The notes under the pieces: model-generated
Told to the model about the DNA's origin: nothing
The model's database searches: none
What the model saw: only the letters and a program-made list of their open reading frames with translations
Source: an uncultured Eubacteriaceae bacterium
GTDB taxonomy: Bacteria > Bacillota > Clostridia > Lachnospirales > Lachnospiraceae
DNA length: 10,355 nt
NCBI GenBank assembly: GCA_945938055.1
Contig: CAMEUH010000076.1
Location: 1-10,355, forward strand
Direction of reading: 5' to 3'
Shown here: piece after piece, positions 1-7,809 of the stretch
Layout: the number at the start of each line of letters is the position of its first letter
Numbering within the stretch: the first letter of the stretch is position 1
Translations under genes and position numbers: made by a program

Positions 1-2
1 AA

Positions 3-308
3 GGACTGAAAGAGTTAGGAGGAAAAAACATGGATTTTAAAGCATTTGATACAAGAAAAATTGACGAATATGCCGCACAGGCAAAGGCAACATGGGGACA
101 GACAAAGGAATATCAGGAATTTGAGGAAAGGTCAAAAGACTGGACTGATGAACACGAGAAAATGCTCTCCGAAAATTTTATGAAGATATTTGAAGGTCTT
201 GGAAAGATGTATTCCGGAGGTGGAAGTCTTTCTGAAAGCATTGATGCTGCCGGTGGGGCAGGAACAGCGGAATTTGTGGGGGAGGCTATTCGGGTTTATT
301 GTGGATAG
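3..308 (+). CDS. C-terminal part of MerR-family regulator, TipAS domain, internally shortened (partial)
   Basis: The reading frame is open to the left edge (residues GLKELGGKN precede the Met at position 30), so this is probably the tail of a longer gene. The AGGAGG at 18-23 lies in frame as Gly-Gly codons and may only mimic a ribosome site. The sequence has the hallmarks of the TipAS effector-binding domain found after the DNA-binding domain of MerR-type activators: FKAFDTRKIDEYAAQAKATWG at the start, then an EF-like YQEFEERSKDW helix, and at the end GLGKMY, SIDAAGGAGTAEF and AIRVYC. TipAS domains usually span about 115-120 residues; here the same landmarks fall within about 80. The segment that normally lies between the FMxIF helix and the GLGKMY motif seems to be missing, without loss of frame. 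That segment contributes to the ligand pocket, so drug sensing may be lost. If the Met at 30 were used, a free-standing 92-residue protein would result. Family assignment is from remembered motifs. Confidence 0.72.
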   Translation, partial: GLKELGGKNMDFKAFDTRKIDEYAAQAKATWGQTKEYQEFEERSKDWTDEHEKMLSENFMKIFEGLGKMYSGGGSLSESIDAAGGAGTAEFVGEAIRVYCG

Positions 309-346
309 GTTTTTTGGGGGGATATAGTGTGGCTCTCTGCTTTATC

Positions 347-388
347 GCCATGACATCGAGCACGCTGTTGGTGTGCTCGATGTGTGGC
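347..388. repeat. Palindromic repeat element, copy A
   Basis: A 42-bp imperfect palindrome begins with GCCATGACATC and ends with GATGTGTGGC. Positions 353-363 pair perfectly with 373-383 (11 bp) around a 9-nt loop, and 347-350 pair with 385-388 outside a small internal loop. It matches copy B (415-456) at 34 of 42 positions, in direct orientation and 68 bp apart. On the plus strand the stem is followed by a T-rich stretch (389-412), so it might weakly terminate the TipAS-type gene, but the T-run is interrupted. Confidence 0.75.
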
Positions 389-414
389 TGTATATTTCTT
401 CCCTTTAATTTACT

Positions 415-456
415 GCCATGACATCTCGCACGCCAGCAGCGTGCTCGATGTGTGGC
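415..456. repeat. Palindromic repeat element, copy B
   Basis: This is the second copy of the 42-bp element. Its outer arms match copy A exactly, but the centre differs and the left arm has two changes (426-427). As a result 421-425 pairs with 447-451, two positions are unpaired, and an inner stem 428-433 pairs with 439-444 around a 5-nt loop. An alternative stem joins 432-437 (GCCAGC) with 455-460 (GCTGGC). The pattern suggests a dispersed repeat family whose copies vary in the central part; that is inferred from two copies only. Confidence 0.72.
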
Positions 457-470
457 TGGCGCCACATAAG

Positions 471-534
471 TGTGAACATAAAAAGGACCGTGGAAAAGTG
501 CGAGCACTTTTCCACGGTCCTTTCCATGTTCATA
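471..534 (-). terminator. Intrinsic terminator of gltBD, long hairpin
   Basis: Positions 482-501 and 504-523 are perfect reverse complements (20 bp in DNA, about 19 bp with a 4-nt loop in RNA). After a short internal mismatch the pairing continues with 471-479 against 526-534. Read on the minus strand, it begins 19 bp after the gltD stop codon, and the GC-rich core stem is followed by five T residues, which fits a Rho-independent terminator for gltBD. On the plus strand the T-run is short, so termination of the converging gene is possible but weaker. Confidence 0.85.
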
Positions 535-553
535 CTTGCATGGCTTGTAGCTT

Positions 554-2038
554 TTACAAGTTTGTATACCCCATTAGTTTTTCATCGACGGCTTTGGCAG
601 CTTCGCGGCCTTCTCTTATTGCCCATACTACAAGGGACTGGCCTCTGTGCATGTCACCGGCGGTGAAGACATTTGGTACGTTTGTTTCATATTTGCCAGA
701 TTCGGTATTAACATTGGTTCTGCCATTTAGTTCTACGCCAAATGCATCTGCAACATATTTTTGTGCTCCGAGGAAACCGGCTGCTATCAGGACAATATCC
801 GCATCCAGTTCGAATTCACTTCCTGCAACTTCTGCCATCATCATGCGTCCTGTTGCTTCATCTTTTTTGGATTCCAGCTTTACGCACTTTAATTTTTTCA
901 AATTTCCGGATTTATCCTTGATAAATTCCTTTACTGTTGTCTGATACATTCTTGGATCCTTACCGAATACCGCAATAGCTTCTTCCTGACCATAGTCTGT
1001 CTTGCAGACTCTCGGCCACTGCGGCCATGGGTTGCTTTCTGTCCTGCTGTCCGGAAGCTTTGGCATCATTTCCAGCTGAATAACAGATTTGCAGCCATGA
1101 CGGATGGATGTTCCCACACAGTCGTTTCCTGTATCACCGCCACCGATAATGACTACATTCTTTCCTTTAGCAGATATATATTTTCCATCTTCCAGATTAG
1201 AATCCAGTAAGCTCTTGGTTGTTGCCTTTAAGAAATCCACTGCAAAGTAAATTCCCTTGGCGTCCCTTCCCGGAGCATTAATATCTCTTGGATTTGTAGC
1301 TCCACAGGCTAATACCACACTGTCATATTCCTTTAATATCTTTGCTGCCTTTACATCTTCGCCCACATTCGCATTGGTAATGAATTCTACCCCTTCTGCC
1401 TTCATGACATCAATTTTTCGGTCAATGATGTGTTTTTCCAGCTTCATGTTTGGGATACCATACATTAAAAGTCCCCCTACACGATCTGCCCTTTCATAGA
1501 CCGTTACGCTGTGACCTCTTCTGTTTAACTGGTCTGCTGCAGCAAGTCCGGACGGGCCTGAGCCAATGACCGCTACCTTCTTTCCTGTCCTTACCTTTGG
1601 TGGCTGCGGTGCTGCCCAGCCTTCTGCATATGCCTTTTCAATGATAGCCCTCTCATTTTCCTTCGTGCTAACCGGTGAACCATTTAATCCACATGTACAT
1701 GCCGCCTCACAAAGTGCCGGACATACCCTGGATGTAAACTCCGGAAAACTGCTGGTCTTATGAAGGCGGTTATATGCCTGTCTCCAGTTTCCGGTATATA
1801 CCAGATCATTCCACTCAGGAATCAGGTTATTTAACGGGCACCCTGCTGCCATGCCTCCCAGCATCATTCCTGCCTGACAGAATGGAACACCGCAATCCAT
1901 GCACCTTGCGCCCTGCTGTCTCTGTTTTGCCTCAGAAAGAGGAGTGTGGAATTCATTAAAATTTTTTATTCTGTTTTTTGGCTCTACGGCCGGACTAACT
2001 TCTCGTTCATATTCCATGAATCCTGTTGCTTTTCCCAT
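554..2038 (-). CDS. gltD: Glutamate synthase [NADPH] small (beta) subunit
   Basis: This is the cytoplasmic FAD-containing subunit of glutamate synthase. It takes electrons from NAD(P)H and passes them through iron-sulfur clusters to the large subunit. The 494 residues are the usual family length. The N-terminal cysteine-rich domain shows CMDCGVPFC (Cys46, 49, 54), GCPLNN (Cys67) and CPALCEAACTC (Cys106-116), which ligate 4Fe-4S clusters. An FAD-binding Rossmann motif VIGSGPSG lies at 157-164, the second nucleotide-binding motif IIGGGDTGND at 297-306 (NADPH), and the C-terminal FAD motif TAGDMHRGQSLVVWAI at about 459-474. The start is well supported by AGGAGG (2047-2052), 8 nt before the ATG. 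The gene is the second of the operon, 15 bp behind gltB, and its ribosome site lies in that gap. It is followed by a strong terminator. The paired gltB makes GltD far likelier than a related PreT/NfnA-type subunit. Confidence 0.96.
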   Translation of the reverse strand: MGKATGFMEYEREVSPAVEPKNRIKNFNEFHTPLSEAKQRQQGARCMDCGVPFCQAGMMLGGMAAGCPLNNLIPEWNDLVYTGNWRQAYNRLHKTSSFPEFTSRVCPALCEAACTCGLNGSPVSTKENERAIIEKAYAEGWAAPQPPKVRTGKKVAVIGSGPSGLAAADQLNRRGHSVTVYERADRVGGLLMYGIPNMKLEKHIIDRKIDVMKAEGVEFITNANVGEDVKAAKILKEYDSVVLACGATNPRDINAPGRDAKGIYFAVDFLKATTKSLLDSNLEDGKYISAKGKNVVIIGGGDTGNDCVGTSIRHGCKSVIQLEMMPKLPDSRTESNPWPQWPRVCKTDYGQEEAIAVFGKDPRMYQTTVKEFIKDKSGNLKKLKCVKLESKKDEATGRMMMAEVAGSEFELDADIVLIAAGFLGAQKYVADAFGVELNGRTNVNTESGKYETNVPNVFTAGDMHRGQSLVVWAIREGREAAKAVDEKLMGYTNL

Positions 2039-2053
2039 GATTTTCTCCTCCTT

Positions 2054-5000
2054 TTAGTTTTTTGTCACGGCATAAAATGCTTCAATCTGTGCCTGTTCAC
2101 TGCTTAATCCCTTTTCTTCCATCTGTACAATCTTATTTAACATCTTCTTGTAATCATTTGGAATAATCTTCTTAAACAATGGTAAATACTGTCCGAAATT
2201 GTCAAGGATTTCCTTTCCCTTGGTGGAATTGGTGTATGCCACATGGTCCTTAATCATTTCCTTTAATTCAAATACATCATACTTATCTGTTACACTCTCG
2301 ATGGAAATCATTTCTTTATTAAGCCTCGTGTAAAGAGTTCTGTCTTCATCCAGAACATAAGCAATACCACCGCTCATTCCGGCCGCAAAGTTCTTTCCGG
2401 TCTTTCCAAGCACTACCACACGACCTCCGGTCATGTATTCACATCCATGGTCACCAACACCCTCCACAACTGCCGTTGCTCCGGAATTTCGAACGCAGAA
2501 ACGTTCACCTGCAACACCATTGATATATGCCTTACCGCTTGTCGCACCATAAAGAGCCACATTACCGATAATGATATTCTCATCTTCTTTAAACTTGATT
2601 CCCTTTGGAGGATATACAATCAGCTTGCCACCCGAAAGTCCTTTTCCAAAGTAATCGTTGCTGTCACCTACAAGTTCCAGTGTCAATCCCTTTGGAATAA
2701 ATGCACCAAAACTCTGTCCGCCTGCACCTGTACATTTTACGGTAAAGGTATCTTCCGCGAGCTTGTCGTCATATTTTCTTGTAATTTCTGCACCAAAAAT
2801 CGTACCGAAGGTTCTGTCCGTATTGGAAACATCAACTTCTATGCTTCTCTTCTGTCCGCTTTCCAGCGCACTTCCCAGCTTCTTTAAGAGAATTTTTTCA
2901 TCCGCTGTCTTTTCCAGTTCAAAATCATATACCTTCTTATGATTATAATCCATTTTTTCATAGAATGGATTATCAAGAATCTTGGATAAATCCACGCTCT
3001 TTGCGCGTCCGCTTGTAACCCCTTCCTTCGCTACAAGAAGATCAGTCCTTCCCACCAGCTCATCCACGGTCTTTACACCAAGCTTTGCCATGTATTCTCT
3101 TAATTCTTCTGCAATAAAGCGCATAAAATTAACTACATATTCCGGCTTTCCGGCAAATTTCTTACGAAGTTCCGGATTCTGTGTTGCCACACCCACCGGA
3201 CAGGTATCCAGGTTACAGACTCTCATCATGACACAGCCAAGCGTTACGAGTGGTGCCGTTGCAAAACCAAATTCTTCAGCGCCAAGCATCGCAGCAATCG
3301 CTACATCACGGCCCGTCATAAGTTTTCCGTCTGTTTCCAGAACAACCTTGTTTCGAAGTTCATTCATTATTAATGTCTGGTGTGCCTCTGCCACGCCCAG
3401 TTCCCAAGGAAGTCCTGCATTATAAATCGAGCTTCTCGGAGCAGCTCCCGTACCTCCGTCATAACCGGATACCAGAATTACCTGGGCACCAGCCTTTGCC
3501 ACACCTGCAGCGACTGTACCTACACCAGCTTCTGATACCAGCTTCACAGAAATTCTCGCCTGTTTGTTAGCGTTTTTAAGATCATAAATAAGCTGTGCTA
3601 AATCCTCAATGGAATAAATATCATGATGTGGTGGCGGAGAAATCAGACTAACGCCCGGTGTAGAAAGTCTGGTTTTGGCAATCCACGGGTAAACCTTCTT
3701 TCCCGGAAGATGTCCGCCTTCACCAGGTTTTGCTCCCTGTGCCATCTTAATCTGAATCTCTTTTGCACTAACCAGATATCTCGACGTTACACCGAAACGT
3801 CCCGATGCAACCTGCTTAATTGCAGAACAACGGTTTAAACCATCCGGACCGATTGTCAGTCTTTCAAGACTTTCGCCACCTTCACCACTATTAGACTTGC
3901 CATGCAGCATATTCATTGCAATAGCAAGCGTTTCATGCGCTTCCTGTGAAATGGAACCATAAGACATGGCACCTGTCTTAAATCTCTTCACAATGGAATC
4001 CACACTTTCTACCTGTTCCAGCGGAATTCCTTTCTTCGGGAACTTGAAATCCATCAGTCCACGAATGTTCATTGCTTCCGTCTCTTTATCAATTAATTTG
4101 GTATATTCCTTAAATGTGTCATAATTTCCTGTTCTTGTAGCCAGCTGAAGAAGATGAATGGTCTGCGGATTATACAGATGCTCTTCCTTGCCGCTTCTAA
4201 ATTTATGACTTCCGGCACTATCCAGCGTATTATCCGTTGTCAGTCCCAGTGGATCAAAAGCCCGTGTATGAAGTGCTTCCACATCATCTTCAATATCCTT
4301 AAGACTAATGCCCTCAATTCTGCTCACCGTATCGGTAAAATATTTTTCAATGACATCCGAATTAATGCCGATTGCCTCAAAGATTTTCGAACCCTGATAA
4401 GACTGTATCGTGGAAATACCCATTTTAGAAGCAATCTTTACAATGCCGTGAATCACTGCATTATTATAATCATCTACTGCTGCATAGTAATCTTTATCCA
4501 GCATGTTAAGGTCTATCAGTTCCCTGATGCTCTCCTGTGCAAGATAAGGATTAATTGCGCTGGCACCAAATCCCAGAAGTGTTGCAAAATGATGTACCTC
4601 TCTTGGTTCACCGCTCTCTAAGATTATGGAAATACTGGTACTCTTCTTGGTTTTAACCAGATACTGTCTTAATGCGGATACTGCCAGAAGAGAAGGAATT
4701 GCCACGTGGTTTTCATCCACTCCCCTGTCGGAAAGAATAATAATGTTCGTTCCCTCACGATATGCCCTGTCAACCTCTACATACAAATGGTCGATTGCCT
4801 TTGCGAGAGAGGTATTCGTATAATAAGTTGTAGGAATAATCGAAACTTTAAATCCAGGCACCTTCATGTTCTTAATTTTTAATAAGTCCGTACTGGTAAG
4901 AATCGGATTATTAATTTTTAACATCTTGCAGTTTTCCGGCTCCTGCTCCAGAATATTACCATCCTTGCCAAGATATACGCTGGTCGATGTTACGATTTCC

Positions 5001-6589
5001 TCACGAATTGCATCAATTGGAGGATTGGTAACCTGTGCAAAACGCTGTTTAAAATAGTTAAATAACGGCTGATGCTTATTGGAAAGTACCGCTATTGGGG
5101 TATCAATACCCATTGCTCCGATACTTTCAGCACCGTTTAAAGCCATCGGAAGAATGGAAGTTTTTAATTCTTCAAATGTATATCCAAATGCCTTCTGAAG
5201 TCTTGCTCTCTCATCCTTCTCATATTCTTCCACCTTCATGTTTGGAATTTTTAAGTTGTGAAGTTCTATAAGATTGCCATCCAGCCATTCTCCATAAGGC
5301 TGTGCGGATGCATATTCCAGTTTTAGCTGTTCATCATCTACCAGTTCTCCTTTTACCGTATCCACAAGGAGCATCTTGCCCGGTCTTAAACGATCCTTCT
5401 TCACAATCTTTGTCTGATCCAGTTCCAATGCACCTACTTCAGAGGAAAGAATCAGATAATCATCATCCGTAATATAATATCTGGATGGTCTTAACCCATT
5501 ACGGTCCAGTACCGCTCCCACTACATCACCATCGGTAAAAATAATGGATGCCGGTCCATCCCAAGGTTCCATCATGGTTGCATAATACTGATAAAAATCC
5601 TTCTTGGTCTGATTCATTGCCTTATCATTGCTCCAAGGTTCCGGAATCATAATCATAACTGCCAATGGAAGCGGCATTCCGTTCATGACAAAAAATTCCA
5701 GTGTATTATCCAGCATTGCCGAGTCTGAACCTGCTCTGTTGATAACAGGAAGCAGCTTATGCATTTCATCTCCAAGAATTTTAGAGTTAATTGTTTCCTC
5801 ACGTCCAAGCATTTTATCCGCATTGCCTGTAATCGTATTAATTTCACCATTGTGAACAATAAAACGATTTGGATGAGCTCTCTCCCAGCTTGGATTGGTA
5901 TTCGTTGAAAATCTGGAATGAACCGTTGCAATGGCTGACTCATAATCTTCACTTTGAAGATCCACAAAGAACTGTCGAAGCTGTCCTACAAGGAACATAC
6001 CCTTATATACAATGGTTCTGCTTGAAAGTGAAACCACATAGGTATTATCATTACTCTGTTCAAATACGCGTCTTGCCACATATAGTCTGCGGTCAAAAGC
6101 AAGTCCCTTTTCCACATCTGCCGGCCTTTTAATAAAGCCCTGCATGATACAAGGCATGCAATCAATTGCCTTCTTTCCTAGCACTTCCGGCTTTGTCGGA
6201 ACCTCACGCCATCCAAGAAACTTAAGTCCTTCCTTTTCCACAATAATTTCAAACATCTTCTTTGCCTGATTTTTCTTTAATTCGTCCTGTGGAAAGAAAA
6301 ACATTCCGATTCCATAATCTCTTTCTTCTCCAATATCAAAGCCAAGCTTTTTGGTTTCTTTTGCAAAAAACTTGTGAGAAATCTGAAGCATGATACCGAC
6401 ACCATCACCAGTCTTCCCCTCTGCATCCTTGCCTGCTCTGTGTTCCAGCGTCTCAACTATTTTTAATGCATTTGATACGGTCTCATGTGTTTTAATTCCT
6501 TTGATGTTCACCACGGAACCAATACCACAGTTGTCATGTTCAAATCTTGGATCATATAAGCCTGCTGCCTTGCTATTACCCATCATCAT
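2054..6589 (-). CDS. gltB: Glutamate synthase large (alpha) subunit
   Basis: This subunit converts glutamine plus 2-oxoglutarate into two glutamates, using electrons from GltD, and works with glutamine synthetase in ammonium assimilation. Numbered from the ATG chosen here it has 1,511 residues, full length for the family. The N-terminal class II amidotransferase domain has its catalytic Cys at 21 in HDNCGIG, so a 20-residue propeptide is expected to be removed to free the cysteine amino group. A central domain follows, then the FMN-binding synthase domain (about 870-1150), with SGYDGGTGAAP at about 1041-1051 and a 3Fe-4S motif of Cys1119, Cys1125 and Cys1130 (CVMMRVCNLDTC). The C-terminal beta-helix domain (about 1250-1420) is Gly-rich. 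The frame is open further upstream to a TTG at 6637, but no ribosome site precedes it, while AAGGA sits just before three consecutive ATGs (6589, 6586, 6583). No truncation or frameshift is seen. Confidence 0.96.
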   Translation of the reverse strand: MMMGNSKAAGLYDPRFEHDNCGIGSVVNIKGIKTHETVSNALKIVETLEHRAGKDAEGKTGDGVGIMLQISHKFFAKETKKLGFDIGEERDYGIGMFFFPQDELKKNQAKKMFEIIVEKEGLKFLGWREVPTKPEVLGKKAIDCMPCIMQGFIKRPADVEKGLAFDRRLYVARRVFEQSNDNTYVVSLSSRTIVYKGMFLVGQLRQFFVDLQSEDYESAIATVHSRFSTNTNPSWERAHPNRFIVHNGEINTITGNADKMLGREETINSKILGDEMHKLLPVINRAGSDSAMLDNTLEFFVMNGMPLPLAVMIMIPEPWSNDKAMNQTKKDFYQYYATMMEPWDGPASIIFTDGDVVGAVLDRNGLRPSRYYITDDDYLILSSEVGALELDQTKIVKKDRLRPGKMLLVDTVKGELVDDEQLKLEYASAQPYGEWLDGNLIELHNLKIPNMKVEEYEKDERARLQKAFGYTFEELKTSILPMALNGAESIGAMGIDTPIAVLSNKHQPLFNYFKQRFAQVTNPPIDAIREEIVTSTSVYLGKDGNILEQEPENCKMLKINNPILTSTDLLKIKNMKVPGFKVSIIPTTYYTNTSLAKAIDHLYVEVDRAYREGTNIIILSDRGVDENHVAIPSLLAVSALRQYLVKTKKSTSISIILESGEPREVHHFATLLGFGASAINPYLAQESIRELIDLNMLDKDYYAAVDDYNNAVIHGIVKIASKMGISTIQSYQGSKIFEAIGINSDVIEKYFTDTVSRIEGISLKDIEDDVEALHTRAFDPLGLTTDNTLDSAGSHKFRSGKEEHLYNPQTIHLLQLATRTGNYDTFKEYTKLIDKETEAMNIRGLMDFKFPKKGIPLEQVESVDSIVKRFKTGAMSYGSISQEAHETLAIAMNMLHGKSNSGEGGESLERLTIGPDGLNRCSAIKQVASGRFGVTSRYLVSAKEIQIKMAQGAKPGEGGHLPGKKVYPWIAKTRLSTPGVSLISPPPHHDIYSIEDLAQLIYDLKNANKQARISVKLVSEAGVGTVAAGVAKAGAQVILVSGYDGGTGAAPRSSIYNAGLPWELGVAEAHQTLIMNELRNKVVLETDGKLMTGRDVAIAAMLGAEEFGFATAPLVTLGCVMMRVCNLDTCPVGVATQNPELRKKFAGKPEYVVNFMRFIAEELREYMAKLGVKTVDELVGRTDLLVAKEGVTSGRAKSVDLSKILDNPFYEKMDYNHKKVYDFELEKTADEKILLKKLGSALESGQKRSIEVDVSNTDRTFGTIFGAEITRKYDDKLAEDTFTVKCTGAGGQSFGAFIPKGLTLELVGDSNDYFGKGLSGGKLIVYPPKGIKFKEDENIIIGNVALYGATSGKAYINGVAGERFCVRNSGATAVVEGVGDHGCEYMTGGRVVVLGKTGKNFAAGMSGGIAYVLDEDRTLYTRLNKEMISIESVTDKYDVFELKEMIKDHVAYTNSTKGKEILDNFGQYLPLFKKIIPNDYKKMLNKIVQMEEKGLSSEQAQIEAFYAVTKN

Positions 6590-6800
6590 CACTTTCCTTT
6601 CTGTTTCATTTGCAAATCTGAAGTCAATATACACCAATGAAAAAAAAATGTAAATAAGAAATTTTTAGAAATTGTCTAATAATTTGAATATTTATGATAT
6701 ACTAAATAAATTTTCTGATTATAATTGTTATTTTTCTAGAATTTTCTTTTCGTAAAATACGATTTGCGCCCTCCAAGCATTCTTATCTTTGTATTTTTAC
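6590..6800. other. AT-rich intergenic region with gltB leader
   Basis: This DNA lies between the gltB start and the terminator of the upstream operon, and must contain the gltB promoter because the terminator closes the preceding unit. It is extremely AT-rich, so many weak -10-like hexamers occur (for example TATAAT read on the minus strand at about 6719-6724) but I see no well-spaced -35/-10 pair that stands out. A perfect 10-bp palindrome ATTTGCAAAT lies at 6608-6617, and an inverted repeat TCGTA-AAA-TACGA at 6750-6762. Either could be an operator or chance. No riboswitch-like structure and no small gene are evident. Confidence 0.5.
6595..6599 (-). promoter_or_regulatory. Ribosome binding site of gltB, decides the start
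   Basis: AAGGA (minus strand) lies 5 nt before the first, 8 nt before the second and 11 nt before the third of three tandem ATG codons. The first or second fits best. The TTG at 6637 that would lengthen the protein by 16 residues has only an A/T-rich run before it. The exact start among the three Met codons cannot be settled from sequence, and it matters little because the propeptide is removed. Confidence 0.6.
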
Positions 6801-6801
6801 A

Positions 6802-6840
6802 TAAAAAAATTAGGTCAGACTTCCTTTCCCGACCTAATTG
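6802..6840 (-). terminator. Intrinsic terminator after the lipid kinase gene
   Basis: Positions 6808-6816 (AATTAGGTC) and 6831-6839 (GACCTAATT) form a 9-bp perfect stem with a 14-nt loop. On the minus strand the stem runs directly into a long T-run (6804-6811), and the hairpin begins 23 bp after the stop codon of the lipid kinase gene. It closes the transglutaminase/beta-CASP/kinase operon and separates it from gltBD. Confidence 0.88.
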
Positions 6841-6862
6841 TCACTTAATTCATTTAATTTTT

Positions 6863-7780
6863 TTAGTTTTTTACCTGCATGTCATAATATTTACGAGGAA
6901 CAATAATATTTACCGCATTGCTGAGAATATCAATCTGAACATCCTGAGGTTCTCCCCCAAACTCTCCATCCAAAACCCACGGAACCGCCTTATCCGCATG
7001 TACCTTGATTTTATCTGTCTTCACATGAAAAATGTTCGGATTTTTCCCCTCCTTATACAAAATTGCATTAATCAGCTTATTAAAATCGCTTGCTGCCTCA
7101 AAAGTCTTTATAAAGGTACATTCAAACAGACCATCATCCAGTTTTACATTCTTACCTGCAATATTCTTAAATCCGCCAACCGACATGGTATTCGTTATCA
7201 TTCCAAATAGAAAATCCCCTTCCACTACCTCTCCATTTGCTTCAACCATCATATGAGTTGGTTTAATGAACGGAATACTTTTCAGCCCCTCAATAACATA
7301 CGCCTGATGTCCCAAAAGATTTTTAAATTCCTGCGGAGTTGCATAAGAGACCTCTGTAAATGCGCCAAAAGCTGCCACATAATTATAGTATCGTCCGTTA
7401 AACCTTCCGATATCGCATCCCATGACTTCCCCATCCACAATGTCCTTTGCTGCCGCAATCATATCGCCGGATATGCCAAGACTTCTTGCAAAATCATTTG
7501 TTGTACCACTTGGTATATATCCAATAAATGGTTTGGAAATCTTATGTTCCATGACCGCAGATACTGTTTCATTTAAAGTCCCGTCGCCACCGCTGCAAAC
7601 AATAATATCATACTTTCCATCAGACATTTTTATTTTCTCATGTCCATCCATCTGTGCCTTTGTGGGATAGACCGTAATCTCATAATCTGCAGCCGAAAAA
7701 ATCTGAAGAATCTTTGATAAATATTCATTAATTTGTGCTTTTCCCGAATTCGGATTATAGACAAACAGCATTTTTTTCAT
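6863..7780 (-). CDS. YegS/DgkB-type diacylglycerol (lipid) kinase
   Basis: This is a soluble, membrane-associated kinase of the DAGK catalytic family that transfers phosphate from ATP to a lipid hydroxyl. In Gram-positive bacteria the DgkB branch recycles diacylglycerol released during lipoteichoic acid synthesis; the substrate here is not provable from sequence. The ATG used gives 305 residues, typical for the family. Seen motifs: NPNSGK (9-14), the nucleotide-binding GGDGTLNE (64-71), PSGTTNDFARSLG (90-102), the metal-binding acid loop LDDGLFE (214-220) and the catalytic-type LDGE near 270-273. All key residues are present. An in-frame TTG at 7786 would add two residues, but AAGGGG lies only 3 nt before it and 9 nt before the ATG. 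The gene is last in its operon, 29 bp after the beta-CASP gene, and is followed by a terminator. Confidence 0.92.
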   Translation of the reverse strand: MKKMLFVYNPNSGKAQINEYLSKILQIFSAADYEITVYPTKAQMDGHEKIKMSDGKYDIIVCSGGDGTLNETVSAVMEHKISKPFIGYIPSGTTNDFARSLGISGDMIAAAKDIVDGEVMGCDIGRFNGRYYNYVAAFGAFTEVSYATPQEFKNLLGHQAYVIEGLKSIPFIKPTHMMVEANGEVVEGDFLFGMITNTMSVGGFKNIAGKNVKLDDGLFECTFIKTFEAASDFNKLINAILYKEGKNPNIFHVKTDKIKVHADKAVPWVLDGEFGGEPQDVQIDILSNAVNIIVPRKYYDMQVKN

Positions 7781-7789
7781 ATCCAAGTT

Positions 7790-7795
7790 CCCCTT
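7790..7795 (-). promoter_or_regulatory. Ribosome binding site of the lipid kinase gene, decides the start
   Basis: AAGGGG (minus strand) lies within the 29-bp gap after the beta-CASP gene, 9 nt before the ATG at 7780 and only 3 nt before the alternative TTG at 7786. The ATG is therefore preferred. Confidence 0.65.
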
Positions 7796-7809
7796 TTAAA
7801 GTGTTCCCA

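Larger units (their letters stand above)
309..553. other. Convergent intergenic region rich in inverted repeats
   Basis: This 245-bp gap lies between the TipAS-type gene (plus) and gltD (minus). It contains no credible gene. Short open frames across it run through the inverted repeats and have no suitable ribosome sites. It carries two related 42-bp palindromic elements (347-388 and 415-456) and a long hairpin (471-534), so over half of it can fold into stems. The region between the elements (389-414) is AT-rich with pyrimidine runs. Confidence 0.8.

Noticed and set aside
18..32. AGGAGG plus ATG as the start of a free-standing small gene
   Set aside because: The frame continues upstream with residues typical of the linker before TipAS domains, so the AGGAGG is more likely coding sequence. 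Independent internal initiation is not excluded.
286..507. Minus-strand open frame of 73 codons over the repeat region
   Set aside because: It is composed of the inverted repeats and the terminator hairpin, so it is not a credible gene.
544..560. Small inverted repeat (CTTGTA/TACAAG) at the gltD stop codon
   Set aside because: A 6-bp AT-rich stem without a following T-run; the strong hairpin just beyond explains termination.
384..944. Plus-strand open frame of 186 codons
   Set aside because: It runs through the palindromic repeats and then antisense to the end of gltD; there is no ribosome site and no family resemblance.
6651..6678. TAGACA/TATTTA pair on the minus strand as a gltB promoter
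   Set aside because: The spacing of 16 is acceptable but the -10 match is only about half of consensus, and such pairs are frequent by chance in this AT-rich gap.
6764..7210. Plus-strand open frame of 148 codons
   Set aside because: It crosses the terminator and is antisense to the lipid kinase gene; no motif is recognised.
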